From assembly GCA_947565865.1 (NCBI GenBank), contig CANOHT010000003.1, positions 1 to 64,000 on the forward strand: a DNA stretch of 64,000 nucleotides. The letters run 5' to 3'. The position numbers and the translations under genes are program-made. The notes beneath the pieces are model-generated. The model was not told the DNA's origin, ran no database searches, and was given only the letters and a program-made list of their open reading frames with translations. Shown in pieces: positions 9,873 to 24,800 of the stretch; the stretch's first letter is position 1, and each line of letters starts with the position of its first letter. The DNA is from an uncultured Clostridia bacterium (GTDB lineage: Bacteria; Bacillota; Clostridia; Christensenellales; Aristaeellaceae).

Positions 9873-12800
9873 GTCGTCCTTGGGCACCTCATAGGCCAGC
9901 GCATGCTGGGCGTCGACACGAAGCTGGTTGCCCGCAACGTCGCGACCAGTTGCAGTAACCTTATTGACAATGTCCGTGGGCGGTTCCACGTCCTGCGCAG
10001 GCCGAACCGCCATCGCGGTATAGCGCAGCCAGTACGTTCCTCCCTTGCGCACGCCGCCAGGCAGCCTGACCGTCAGGGTATGCGTTTGAGCGTCATACAC
10101 ATCAGCCAGTTCGAGCGTTTCCGTCATGCCGTCGGGCTTGATGAGGAAGATTTTGCTTGTGGACACGTCCAGCGTCTTGGGCAGCGTGTCTACAATGACG
10201 ACATCCTTCCACTGGGAGCCAGCCTGTGTATTCGAGATTTCGATCTCATACTCCAGCATGTCGCCAGGAAGGGCCTTCAGATCCTCTGGCCGTGTCGCGT
10301 TGCGTACAGACTTGGCAATCTTCGCCCCCGCGGCAATCGGCTTGTCGCCTTCATTCGGATAAGCCTTGTCGCTGTTGACGGCGCCGTTGTCCGGCCAATC
10401 ACTGCCGCCGGGATTGTACCAATCGCCAGGCTTGATATCCGGCGGCGCGTTGGGAATGGGATCGTTGCCGCCTTCCAGCGCCGGATCCTTACCCTTCGCC
10501 CACGCGATATTGCCAATATCGACATCCTCCACGCTTTCCGTCAGCGTAGCCGTGAAGGTGAGCGTGTAATATGTGCCGTAGGGGATGTCGCCCACATAGA
10601 CGGACAGCATCCGATCCGCAGCGGTATACACATTGCTCAACGCCACCGGGCCAGCGCCGCTGTCAAGCGTAATGCTGGTGGTATCAATCGCCAAGCCTGC
10701 AGGAATTCTATCGCGAATTACCGCGTTCTTCCAGACAGTTTCAGGCTTGCTGTTCCGAACCGTTATGGTGTACTGCAGCCGATCGCCAACCTGGCTCTGC
10801 GCATTGGCACGATCCAGGTTCACGGCGGTCTTGATGACCTCGGGCGCCGGGGCCGGCGGGAGAACGCCGCCATTTTCAGGCTTGTCGATCTCCTGGGGAT
10901 ACACAGGATCGGTCTGGATGCTTTCAGGCGTCTTGTCAGGCTTCTGACCAGCCGCAAGGGCAATGTTGCCGATGTCGCTGCCCACGGCCGCCTTCGTCAC
11001 CGTCACGCTGAAGCAAATCCGATAATGCTCCTCATACCCAATGTCGCCAAGGGTAGCGGAGATTCGGCGGTTCACCGGATCGTAAGCAACGCTTACGGTA
11101 TCGGGCGCCGCTTCCGGGGTCAGACCGGTCACCTCATAGATGCGCAGGCTGCCGTCCACCATCTCCAGACCATTGGGCAGATCATCCTGAACCTTGACCG
11201 ACTTCCATACGGAGCCAGGCTCGCTGTTCCATATGTCAATGGTGTAGTTCACCTTGTCGCCCACGCGAGTGCGCGTCGAAGACGCATCCGCGTTTTCAGC
11301 CTTCTTCGTGATGTGCGGCGCAGGATTCTTCGGCAGAACCGTATCCTTGCCGCCGGGATAGACCTTGCCTGCGGTCACAACAACAGGATCGTTCGTTCCG
11401 CTGTTGGTACCCGCCGCTGTGACGCTGTTGCCGATATCCTTCTTGTCCGCGCCCACGTCAACCTTGGCGCTGAAGCTCAGCTCAAACTTATCTTCCCTGC
11501 GGATGTCGCCCACGTTGGCTTTCACCGTGCGCGTGGCAGCGTCATAGCTCGCGCCGGAGATCGCCACTTTCGTGCCGTCCGCTTTGACGCGATAGAGCTT
11601 GAGGGTCGACGGCTGAAGCGTCAAGCCATCAGGAATCCGGTCCGTCAGGGTCACGCCCTTCCAGATCGCCTGGTTCGTCTCGTTGGATACGGTAATGGTA
11701 TAGGGAATCGTATCGCCAACCGTAGCGCCCGTCTTCGTACCCGCCGACTTCTCCAGCATGGGCACCACAACACCGTCCAGGTAGATGATGACGCTGTGGT
11801 CGCGCACAACATCTTCCCTCTTCATGGTGATGGTCACGCTGTTTTTGTCCATCAGGTCCTCGCGGATCACGTTGTCCACCTTAATCATGGTGATCTTATG
11901 AGCGCCGATGTCCCAGCTGGCTACATGATCGCCAGCGGTCATACCATGGCCCGCGCCGTAGACGCGGATGTCAGGATCTGCGGAACCGGGGCCTACCACG
12001 TCAATGCTCAGGGAGAAGTCCGCCTTATCCATGGGATCAGGCTGCTCGCCGCGCTTCAGGTAAACCTTCACCACGGTATCCGCCTGGATATTGGACAGGT
12101 TTACCTTGTCTTTCCCGTCGACGTTGACAAGCTTGGCATCATCCAGCATGGTGATGTCTGTCTCCGCGCCGTTGCGTACAATCGCCACATGATCGACATA
12201 GTAGCCGTCTTCCAGGCTCCAGCCAATGCTGTCATTCGCACCCGCTTCCACCCACTTGTTCACATCACGGTCTCCGCGGCCGTCAATCAGCTCGACACTG
12301 ACCTGGTAAGGCTTGTAGGTGCCCGTACCGCCATCGTCAACAAAGACGTATTCCACAGTCTGCATGGCCGTAACATCTTTGAAGTAGAAGGTGTTTTGCA
12401 GGTTGTTGGATGTGTACTTGGAGTAGTCCACATCTTCCGCCTGCGCGGTAAAGCTATTCCTCAAGTAGGCCAGGAGCTGATTCTGCCGTGCCTGGGGCTC
12501 GCCCGGAAGGGGCATGTCGTGGGGAGGCAGCAGCTCGGTCATAATCTGGCCGGGCTGGAGGATGACGCCGTTGATCTTGACGGTCTCCAGCCTGTAGCCA
12601 TCATTGGGTACGCCGCGCACAATACCGAAGTCCTCGCCGTAGTAAACCGTACCGGACTTCACCACGTCGCCGTCGCCCTCATAACTGACCTTGATGTCAA
12701 CCAAGTTCTCAGACAGGTAGACATCGACAACATGGTTGGCTGCAACATCATCAAAGTACAGCATGTTGCTGCTGGGCGTTTCCACCAACTCGCCATCCAC

Positions 12801-15800
12801 ATACACCCGTGCTACCTTGTAGTGTGCGCTGTCAACCGTCCAGCTGACAATCGCCTTGGTACCGCCCAGCACCACCTGCTTCGGGCTGATCTGGCCCATG
12901 CCGTCGTGGATATAGGCCTCGATGGTGTAGGAGGTCGCGTCATCAGGAATTTCCTGAGCCTTCTTCTTTTCGCAGATGACCTCGACGGTATGATCCTCGC
13001 CCTCCACCGCGACTTCCAGCCTGTTATCAGCGGGAATCGGCACATTCACGCCGTCAACCTTCACCGCCGTCACATAGCAGTCCGCCGCGGGAGACCATTC
13101 AACCGCCACCGTTTCCGCCTTGCGCAGGTTCAAGAACGGGCCGTTGATGGTACCGTTGGTAATGGAGGTGCTGACATCGTAGTAATAGTCGTCATCCGCA
13201 TGGACAGGATTCTCACACACCAGCACGATGCGGTAGTCGCTGTCGATGCCGGTGATGTCGTAGCTGCTGGCGTCGCCCAGATCATCCTTGGTAGCAACCA
13301 GCTCTTCCTCGCCATCCTCATTGACCCTGTAAATGTCAATGCTGGTGATGAGGCAGCCGGAAGCCGCGTCCCAGGTGATGGTTCTGTTCTCGCCCGCATT
13401 GACCGTACCGCCGCCGGTGATTGTTCCGTTCGTGGCTTCGGTCACAATGTCGTAGGAGTAAACAATGGGTTCCTCAGTCTCGGGCTGCGCCACGCAGTCA
13501 ACCTTGACCGTGATGTCCGTCTGAATGTTGGTCACCTTCAGCTGCCAGTTGGCGGGGTCACGCAGACCATCCGCGATGCGCTGGAGCACATGGCCATCCT
13601 TATCGGTCACGGTGACGCTGACTACAACATAGCCATTGTTCGGACGCCAGCTTACATTGAAGTTCGAGCCCTTCTTCACAGCCGCGCCATTGCTGACCCA
13701 GCCGTTGGACACCTCGGTGGAGACGGTCACGAAGGACGTGTCCGCAGGGCCCTGCTGACTGACGTACACCACGAAGTCGTTATTCGAGTTCACCGTCAGC
13801 TTGAAGCCCGCCTCCGACATACCCGCCAGCATATCCGCACTGGAGAGTATATTGCCGTTTCGGGTAACCTTATCAATCTGCCAGCCGGATTTGGCCTTCC
13901 ACTTCACGGCCGTCTCCGTGCCTTCCAGAATGGCCGGCAGGGACTCGCTCAGCTCAAGGCCGCTGGGATCGCCGTAGGGCAGCACCGTCAGCGAGTAGTA
14001 AACAGGATCCTTCTCCACATGCTTGGCCGTGTACACCATGATGGTGTGGTTCGCCGTCACATTGTTGAAGGTGTACACACCGCTGTTCAGGGTGAATCCA
14101 GGCAGACCCACCGCTGTCGAGCCGTCGATGACCACGCGAACAATGTCGTAGTTGGGCGCCGCGTTCCACTTGGCTGTGACCGATTCGCCCTCCGTCACAT
14201 AGTCAACCGCGATGTCATCCACATATGCCGCGCCGGAACCGCCGTTATCAACAATCACGTCAATCACATAGGTATCCGCCGGCTGATCCTTCAGCTGGCT
14301 GCGGACTTCCACGGTATGGTTGGCCGTAATGGGGTTGAAGCTGATGTAGCCATCCCGCCAGTTGATGTACGGGTTGCCGTCCACCGTCACGGAGACGATC
14401 TCGTACTTGCTGTCGGCTGTCCAGCTGACGGTGTACGATTCGTTCTCGCCGGTGGTGGTATACGGCGCGCTGATAGCGCCATGGTCGATGGAAGTGCTGA
14501 TCGTGAACGGGCCGGTCGTAATCGGTTCATCGTTCTCGTCACGGCACTCGACCGTCAGCGTATGGTCGCCGTTCACACCCTTCAGAACCAGCTTGCCCGC
14601 CTGCATCAGGTCGGAGCGCTCAATACCGTCAAGCTTCACGCTGACAACCTTGAAGCCGCTGTTAGGCGTCCAGTTGATGTCGAAGTCAGCGCCCTTTTCC
14701 ATTTCATACACGCCGAAATCGTTGATCTCTCGATCATCATCAAAGCTGAAGATACCGTTGACGATATTGGTTTCCAGATAAACCTTCGTATCGTCGGGCT
14801 CTTCCCCGCCATCCGCCGGGCCGCAGACAACCACCACGCTGTGGTCGCTGACAATGTTCTTAAAGGTAATGCTGCCGCCAGAGGCAATGATTTGATCCTC
14901 GGGTACCGCCGCATCATCAATGATGACGCTCTTGACCACGTTGCCGGCCAAGGGAGTCCATGTCACCGTATGCGACGCCGTGCCGTAGTTCATGATGCCG
15001 CCGCCGGTCTTGGTACCGCCGGTCACCATGACGGAAACTTCCACTCTGTCAGGCGTTTCCTCGGTCTGGGCACCATACTCCACATACAGGGTATGATCCG
15101 CCGTGATGTTATCAAAGGTGTAGCTCGTCGCGCCTTCATCCAGCGCGGTCTCCTTGCCGTCCACCTTGAAGCTCTTGAGCGTCAGCCCATCGGCGGGCGT
15201 CCAGGTCACGGTGAAGCTCGCTCCAGCCGCAAGGTCATCCTTGCTGGGCGTGATAAACAGCACGTTCTTACCGTTGGTGGATACCTTGTAGGCCTCGCTC
15301 CTCTCGCAGGTCACATTGACGGTATGGCTCTGCGTGATGTCCGTAAACGTATAGGTTCCATCAGCGTCCGTCACTTCAGCGCCGTCAATTTCCACCTTGG
15401 CGACACGGTAGCCGTCCGCCGGCGTCCAGGTAATGGTCTGGCTGGCCTTGGCCGCCTCGTCATTGCCGGGAATGACAACGGTTTCGGTGATGACGCCATG
15501 GTCAATGTGGGTGGTGATGTACAGGGTATCCGGGTCGACGTCCGGGCCGGGCACATAGGTCACAACCACGCTGTGATCGGCCGCGACATTGGTAAAGGTA
15601 TAGCCGTAGGTTCCGTTGCCGTTATCCGTATAGTCGGCGTCGGTCACCACCGTGCCGTCCACTTCGACGCTTTCGAGCACGAAGCCGGCAAGGCCGCTCC
15701 AGGTCACAACGCTGGTACCGCCGGCAGCCACCGTCTCCGGGGACGCGCTGATGGCGCCATTGTCGTTGCGCACTGTGATGGTATACTTCGGCAGGCGCTC

Positions 15801-18800
15801 ACAGGCGACCTCCACCGTGTGGTCGCGTGAGATGTTGGTGAAGGTCACGCTGCCCACGGGGATCAGATCCGCGCGCTCCATGCTGTCGACCTTGACGGAT
15901 ACAACCCGGTATCCATCCGGCGCGGTCCAAATGACCGTCTGGCTGGCCTTTTCCTCCGCGGTCCTTACGGTAATGGGCGCGGTGATCGCGCCGCCATCGC
16001 TAATCTGTGTGCTGATGAGGTACTCGGCCTCCGGATCGGGCTCCTCGCTGCCGATGCGCTCACAGATGATGGTGATGGTGTGATCGCGGTCAATGTTGGC
16101 AATGGTGAACGATTCCAGGGTGAGGGGTCTGCCCGAGTCGTCAATGGTGATGGATTTGACCTCATACCCGAACTCAGGCATCCACGCGATGGTGGTGCTC
16201 TCCCCTGCCTTCAAGTGTGTTTCGCCAGTATAGGTGGCGTTCTTCACCGTAACCGTTACGTCATAGTAGGTGACATCCGGTTCCACAGGCGGGTTGGCCT
16301 CGCTGGTCACCACAATGTCATAGACCTCGTCCTTCGCCGCGCCGGTGATGGTGTAGCTGCCGCCCGCGTTGGGATCACCGATGGGCACCTGCACACCGTT
16401 GACCGTGACGGACACAATATGCTCGCCCAGGGCAGGCCGCCAGGTTACGGTATGATCCGTACCCACGGGCACTTCGCTGTTGCCGTTGGTGATGGCGGTG
16501 CCCGCACTGACGTTGACGTAGTACAATTCGCTGACGGCGGTGTTCAGACAGTTGATCTGAATCGTATGGTCAGCCTGCACGTCCGTAAAGGTATAGGAGG
16601 AGCACACGGGCACTTCCACGCCGTCCACCACAACGGACGCGATGTAGTTGCCCAGATCAGGCGTCCAGCTGAGGGTGTAATCATCGCCCTTGCGCACCGA
16701 GCGGATGGTTTTGCCATCGCTCATGACGCCGCCGTTGATGCCGGAGATGATGTTGAAGAACACTTCGTCTTCGATGATGATCGGCTCGCGCTCCTCGCAA
16801 GTAACGACAATCGCGCAGTTCGAGTTCACCTGACGGAAGGTGTAGCTGCCGGTATCGGACGCCGCCAGCTCGCTGGTAACGCCATTTTCGGTCACTTCCA
16901 CCTTGGTTACCTTGTAGGCGCTGTCAGCCGCCCAGACAACGGTATAGTTATCGTTTTCGACCACCATCGCGGTACCGCTGATGCTGCCGGCGCCGTTGGG
17001 GGTCATCTGCGTGCTGACGACGTACTGGACAGGCGTCACAGGCTGCTCCTCTTCCTCCAGCTCCACCTTGAGCGTGATGCTCTCGGGCATGCCGGCCTGG
17101 AACAGCGCGTCATAGTCGAAGGTGTAGCCGTAGGAGCCGTCCGCCTTGGTATAGTCGGAAGCGTTCAGCGGCGTACCGTTCAGCATCACGCTCTTGATGG
17201 CGTACCGCTCGGTATCGCTGATGCTCCAGGTGATTTCCTTGGCAGCATCACCCTTGGCGATGGCGGCCGTCGTCGGAGCAATCGTGCCGCCGGCGTCGAT
17301 CACCGCGCTGATGCTGTATTCGGGGTACTTGGCAAACTCCGCGCGCACCGTGACATTCTCGTGATCCTCGTAGCGGAACACATAGCTGTCCCCGGTGAAA
17401 TCGCTCTCACTGCCATTCTCGTCAACGACCTTCACAGCCTTGACGTACCAGCCCTCGGCGGGCGTCCAGACGATGGTGTAGGGCCCATCCTCCTCGGTGA
17501 GGGTCACGCCATCGGTGATGCTGCCGTTGCCGGTGTAGGCCGTGTTGACCGTATAGCTGGTCTCCTCCGTCGGAGGCAGAACAGGCTCGTCCCGCTCCAG
17601 CACGACCTTGATGTTCACATCGCCGGTCAGCTCAGAATACTTCACGGTGTAGCTGCCCGCCTCGCCCGTCAGGCGTGTGCCATTGACGGTAACCTTGCTC
17701 ACATGCCAGCCAGCGGCGGGCATCCAGGTCACCTGATGGTTCTCGGCGTCGGCATCCGTCGAGCGGATGATGCCGGCTCCGGCGGCCGTGCCCTCGCCTT
17801 CCACCGCCACGTTGATGACGTAGGCGGGATCCTGCTCGAACACAACATGGACCGTGGCGTCGGCGCCGTCGTTATACGCAAAGGTATAACTGGTCACGGC
17901 GTCATCGGTGACGGTTTCACCGTTGATGACGACGCTGGCCACATGCCAGCCGGGATCAGCCGTCCAGACAATATCCGCTGTGGTATCGGGCGCACTCAAC
18001 GTCGTGCTGGGCGTGATCGTACCATTGCCGTTCTTGCTGGTGGTGACGGTGTAATACACAGGTTCCGGCTCGTCCGGATCGGGTTCAGTTTCCAGTTCGC
18101 ACAGGATGTCCACGGTTACCACCGCGCCAGCGGACTGGCTTGCAACCGTGTAGGCATACCCATTCTCGGCATCGCCGGTTACAGCGGAGGCGTCCACCAC
18201 CACGGGCGAGCCGTCCACCGACACTGTGACGCCCTTGTAGGTGTAGCCGTCCATGGGCTTCCAGGTGATGGCGTAATCATCGCCAACCGTGACGCTGGCG
18301 CTGCCCGTATGGGACTGCGTACCAGTCGCCGTAACGTTAACCTGATAGGTCTCGGGATCGCCGGAGCTCGCCTCCGCCTCATAGACCACATCCACATGAT
18401 AGACCTGGTCGGGGGCGGGGGTCGCGCCGGACAGCGGCAGCGTGAGGCTCACCATGGCGCCGTCGCCGATGGGCTGTTCCACGCCGTCCACCTTGACGCT
18501 GACCAGTCGCATGCCTGCCGCCGGCAGCCAGGTGACAGTCGCGGTCTCGTCCAGTTCGTACTGCGCCTTATCCGCGCTGATGGCGGCGTTGGTGGCGGAG
18601 GCGGTCACAAAGTAGTGATCCTTCTCCCTGAACACAATATCCACCGTCACATCCGCGGTCATGGCGTCATAGGCCACGGTATAGCTGTACTTGCCGCTGC
18701 CTTCATCGGTTATGTCAGCCGCTGTCAGCACCGTCGCCGCGCCGCCGCCCAGAGGCGGATAGCCGGTCACGGTGACGCGCTCCACTTCCGCGCCGTCAGC

Positions 18801-21800
18801 CGCCTGCCACCAGACCTTATAGGTCTCACCGGCCTTGTTCATGACCTTGGGCGCAGCCGCCGTACCGCTGCCGGTTACGCTGACGTTCACCGTCCTGTTG
18901 GGATTGGCTTCAAAAATCACCTGGATCTCTTCGTCATGGCCATAATGGTACTCATAGCCCGGCGCGGGGACGGTTTCGGCCTCGACGCCGTCAATGAAGT
19001 GCTTAACTTCCTTGACGTGATAGCCTTCATTCGCGCTCCAGGTCACGGAATAAGGCGCGTCATCGCTGGTCTTGGTCACGCCGGGAGTGATGGTACCCAT
19101 GGCGGCGTCATTGACGCTGGTCACCAGAGAGTATACCACCGGCGCGTCGGGATCCGTATCCTCCTTGGCATAGGTAATGGTCATGACCTGGCTTACGCCG
19201 TTCATGCCCTCATAGCTGAAGGCGTAGGACAGCGCGTCCGCTTCGGTCTGATCGAAGGTCTTGAGCACATTGCTTTCCGCGTCCGTAATAACAATGCTCT
19301 CGATCCGATAGCCGCTGTCCACCGTCCAGTTGACCGTATGGGTCTCCCCAGGCTTGGTCAGTACGGCATCCTCGCCAAAGGCGCTCAGACCCGCGCTGCC
19401 TGCCTTGACCGTGGTGATGCTCAGCTCCGCATACTGCACAAACTCCGCGTGGAGCTGAACATCCTGATGGTTATCATAGTAGAAGGTATAGCTGTACATG
19501 CCGCTGGCATCGACCGTGATACCGGCGGATGCCATATCCGCGTCAGTATACTCCTGGGCTTCGCCGTCCCCCACCTTCAGGGTAACCTTGTTCAGATACC
19601 AGCCCTCGGCAGGCTTCCAGGTGACGGTATAGGTATCGCCGGGGGTATTGAGGGACTTGGAATCGGAAATAGTACCGTTGCCCGTCTTCCCTGTGCTGAT
19701 GGAATACGCCAGAGGCGTCAGGCCGCCGGGGTTGTCATCCTTCTTGAAGGTGACAATGATCGTGCGGTCGCCGTCCAGGTCATCATAGGCAAAGGTATAG
19801 CTGCCCGCTGCCATCGCGGCCGCATCCAGGCTTTCAAGCTCCGTGCCAGCCGCGTTGCGGATGGACACGCTCTCCACCAGGTAAGCGGTATCCGCCGTCC
19901 AGGTGAAGGTCGCGCTCTCGCCGGAGGCGGCAAGCACCGCGCTGGCGGGCGTGACGCTGCTGCCGGCGCCGCCGCCTACCTTGGCGGCAGTAATCTTATA
20001 GGAAGGAATGGCCTCGAAGACCACATTCACCGTCAGATCCTTATGATCGTCATAAAGGAAGGTGAGCTTGCCCGCGGTCAATTCTTCCTCGGTGGCGTTG
20101 CGGGTCGTGGCCGCGGCGTCATCGGTGATGGTCACAGACTTCACGGTATAGCCGTTGTTCGCACGCCAGTGGATATCCGCCTGGGCGCCCGCTGTTCTCA
20201 GCGTGACCGACGGATCAATGGAACCCATGGAGCTGTCGTTGACGCTGGTGGTCACGGTGTAAGGTGTGGCGCCCGCGCCCTCCACCTTTTCAAAGGTGAC
20301 CGTCATCGTCTGGTCGGAGCTCATGTCGTCATAGTAGAAGGTGTAAGAGCCGCTGGCGACCTCTTCCTCGGTGCAGGCGTAGACCACTCGGCCATTGGCG
20401 TTGGTCACCACCGCGCTCTTGGCGCGATAGCCCTCATCCGCGGTCCAGGTCACCGTCTGCGTGTCGCCTTCCCCGCTGAGCACCGCGCTGGCGGGCGTGA
20501 CCGTGCTGTTCGCACCGCCGCCCACGGCAACGCCGGTCACCGTGTAGCTCACGATGGGCGCAAAGGTGATGACGACCTTGGTATCCCGATGGTCGTTGTA
20601 CTTGAAGGTATACTCGCTGATGGCGCGCCCAACGCCGTTCACGGCCACACTCTTGATATAGTAGCCGGGGTTGGCGCTCCAGGTGACAAGATATTCGCTG
20701 TCCGCCGTATTCAGCGTCTTGGACGGGCTGACCGTACCCATCGCCGCGTCATTGACGCTGGTTTCCACGGTATAAGGCGTGGCGGGCAGGTCACCGCCGC
20801 CCGGGATCGTGCCTTCATCCTTCTCAAACGTCACGACAATCTTGCGGTCGGAGCCGTTCATGCCGTCATAGGTGAAGGTATACGCGCCAAGGGCGATCTC
20901 GCTCTCGCTCAGCTGCTTACGGTCGGTACCGTCGGGCTTGGAAATCACCACGCTCCTGACGTTGTAGCCCTCGCCCGCAAGCCAGGTCACCGTATGGGAC
21001 TGGTTGGGCGCCAGAACCGCGCCGGCGCTGACAACGCTGTTCGCGCCGCCGTTGCCCTGCTTGTCCGCCGTGACGGTGTACTGGGGAATCTGTTCAAACT
21101 CGACGGTGATTGTAACATCCTTGTGGTTCTCATAGCGGAAGGTATAGTCCGTACCCGTGTAGGCGGTGGCATTCTCGCCATCGTCCACCGTGACGCGCTT
21201 CACGCGGTAACCGGGATTGGCATTCCAGGAGACCACATATTCCTCGCCCTCACGCCGAAGCGTCTTGGAGGGGTCGATCGTGCCCATGCTGCCATCCGCC
21301 GGGATAACCTGCGTGGTGACGGCGTAAGGCGTGGTGCCAGCGCCGCCCTCGGAGGAGGTATCCACCGCGAAGGTCACGGTCAGCAGGACGTCGCCTGTCA
21401 TGTCGTCATAGGCAAAGGTATACTTGCCCGCCGCGATTTCGGCCTCCGTCAGGGTTGCGAGGGTGTCGCCCATGTTATTGGCAATCACCACGCTTTCCAC
21501 CTTGAAGCCGCTGTCCGCGCTCCAGGTGACAGCGTAAGTGGAGCCGCTGGTGGTCAGCGTTGTGCCTTCGCGCACGGTGCTGCTAGCGCCGCCGCCCACC
21601 TTGGCCGTCGTGATCTGATAGGCCGGGAGGGCCTCGAATTCGACATACACCGTGGTATCGGCGTGGTCATTGTAGCGGAAGGTGTAGGTATCGGCCGCGT
21701 AGTCCGTGCCGTTGACCGTCACCCGCTTGACCGTATAGCCAGGATTCGCGCGCCATGCAACGGCATAGGTCGCGCCCTCAGCGCTCAGGCTTGCAGACGG

Positions 21801-24800
21801 GCTGACCGTACCCATCGCCGCGTCATTGACCGCGGTGGTCACAGCGTAGATGGGCGGATCGCTGGACAGCGACTTTTCAAACGTAACCGTGACCTTACGG
21901 TCGGAATGGAGCGTATCGTAGCTGAAGGTATAGCTGCCGGAGGCCATCTGCGCCGCCGTCAGATTCTGGGCATTGGCGCCGTCGGGATCAGCGATGACAA
22001 CGCTCTTCACCGTATAGCCCGTGCCGGCCGTCCAGGTGACCATGTGCGTCTGACCGCTGGCTGTCAGCGTCGCGCCGCCGGTAACGGTGCAGTCCGCGCC
22101 GCCGTTGACGCCCACAATGCTGACGTCATATACGGGATCCTGCTCAAAGACCACATAGACCAGCTTGTCCTCATGCTCATTGTAGGCAAACACATAGCTG
22201 CCCGCCGCGATCTCATCCTCGGTCAGGGACTGCACAGTGTTGGCGTCCGGGTAATCCGTGACAGTCACGCTGGCCACATGATAGCCAGGCTTGGCGCTCC
22301 AGGTGACGGTCGCGGTGGAATCCGCCGCCGTCAGGGTTCTGGAGGCCGGAGACACCGTACCCATGGCGGCATCGTTAGCCTTCGCGCGAACCGTGTACGG
22401 AATAACGCCAGTGGTATTGCGATCATAGGTCACAACCACCTTGCGGTTGGCCGTCATGGTATCGTAGCTGAAGTCGATCTTCTTGGCGGAAAGCTCCGCT
22501 GCGGTGGCGTTCACCGCGTTGGTGCCGTCCTCATCGGAGATGACAACCGAGGTAACCGTGTAGCCCGTGCCCACCGTCCAGGTGACAGAAGCGGCTTCGC
22601 CCGTTCCCTTGAGGGGGTTGGTTCCGCCGACGGACACAGCGCAGCCAGCGCCGGTGGTTCCGGCGGCCTCAGCGGTTATGGTGTATGCGGGATCAGCCTC
22701 AAACACCACGTCCACGATCTTATCCTGATGCTCGTCATATTGGAAGGTATAGGAACCCGCCGCCAGCATGGCCGCGTCCGCAGTGACAGCATTGGCCCTG
22801 CTGGGATAATCGGAAATGGTCACGCTCACGACATGGGCATACTTCTTGGGCGTCCATGTCACCGCGGCCGTCGCGCCGTCCTCGCGGAGGGTCGCCGCCG
22901 CGGGCGAAACTGCGCCAAGGCTCGCGTCATTGGTAAAAGCGTATACGGAATAAGGCGTGATGACCTCGCCGCCGCCGCCGGGTTCGCCGCTGGGAATACG
23001 CTCGCAAACCACGGCAACCGGCACAGTATCGCCATCTTCCCTGCCCTGGCCGGAGATGCTGACGCTGTACACGCCAGCCTCCGTGACCGAGGGCGTCACC
23101 GCGACGCCGTCCACCTTAACCTCGCTCAGACGGTAGCCGTCCAGCACCCGCCAGGTGACGGTACCATCCTCGCCCAGCTTCACATCATAGCTGTCGGTCA
23201 GCGCGGAGGTAAAGACGCCGCTGGTCACAATGTGGTAGAACGCCTCCGGCTCCTCCGGCACACTGGATTCCGGCGCATAGGTAACAACAACCTCGTAAAC
23301 CGCCGAAGGCGTGACGGTGGTATGATCCACCGTGTAGCTCGTCTGCTCCTGCGTGAAGGCAACCTCCGCGCCGTTCACCGTCAGTCCAGTCAACACAAAG
23401 CCGTCCGGCTTGGTCCAGGCCACACTGCCGTCCTCGTCCACGGTATAGGTCGCTGTGCTGGGCGTAACATTGGTGTTGTTGCCCTTGGCCTTCACCGTAT
23501 AGTACTGCTGAGGCTCGAACTCAACGCGCAGGCTCACGTTCCGGCCATCCTCATAGCGGAACACATATTCCGCGCCCGTGTACGCGACCTCGCCGGAGCC
23601 CTCGTCCACCAGAACAGACTTGACCCGGTAGCCGCTGTTCGCATGCCAAGTAACCGTGTACGTCCGATCCGCATCGGTCTCATACAAGGTCTTGGAGGCA
23701 GACACGCTGCCGCCGCTGTTCCGTCCGGTGGTAATGGTGAAGGACGGAATCTTTTCGCACGTCACAACAACGTTATACGTTGCGTTGGCCGCGGTATTGG
23801 TCGTATCAAAGGTATAGCTGTAGGTGTCGCCGCTGATCACGGGCGTGACTTCCGTACCATTGACCGTAACGCTCTTGAAGCGGTACTGATCCGCGACCTT
23901 CCAGCTCACAGTATGGCTATTGCCCAGGAACACATCCGCGCTGGCCGTCAGATTCTCAACGCCCGTGCCCGTGGGACGCACATGGTAGTACAGCTTGGGC
24001 GCGCAGACCACATTGAAACGGTAGGTCTGCCCCGCCGCACCCATACTGGCCGGGAACTGATAGCTGCGGTCACGCTCAAGGTCAATGCCGGACACGCTGA
24101 CGCCGTCGATGTTGACGTCGGTCACGCGGAAGCCGTCCGCCACCGTCCAGCGCATCACAGAACCCATGCCCACGGCAAAGGTGCCGCCGCCGGTGATCGT
24201 GCCGCCATTGACAATGGCTTCCTCAATCGTGTAGGTGGGCGCGTCCGCGTCCTTGGCAACGGTCACTTCCACCTTCATGTTCTTGGTAACGGAGGGAATG
24301 GTCCAGCTGTTGCCGGTGACATACGTCTGGGCAACGCCGTCCACCTTCAGGCTCGTCACATGATAGTCCTTAGGCGGCGTCCAGTTGACGGTGCAGGATT
24401 CGCCGTTGGCGACGATCTTCTGGCCGTCGGCGGAGCCCAGGTTGATGGTGGTGGTGACGATCCACTTGTCCGTCATATCCACATCGACCGGGATGCGCTC
24501 GCACTCAACCTTCAGGGTGTGCGGAGCCTGGACATCCGCGATGGTATAGCTGTTGCCGTCTGTCTCGCTGTTGTAGTCGTTCACCGGTTCGCCGTCCAGG
24601 TACACGGCCTTCACACGATGATTCGCGGCCATGACCCAGTTGACGGTCACATCGGTGCCCGCAACCACGCTGCCGGGCTTGTCGATGGTGCCGCCGTTGA
24701 CGATTTCTGTGGTAATGGCGTGCATTTCGGACGTGATCTCGCCCAGCTCCACCACCACATCATGAGGCTCCTGAATGTTTTCAAAGGTATGGCTATAATA

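Noticed and set aside
9903..15830. Plus-strand open frame of 1,975 codons
   Set aside because: It is exactly antisense to the giant repeat gene. Its His/Arg/Val-rich translation has no motif or start context, and codon bias of the real gene removes stops from this frame.
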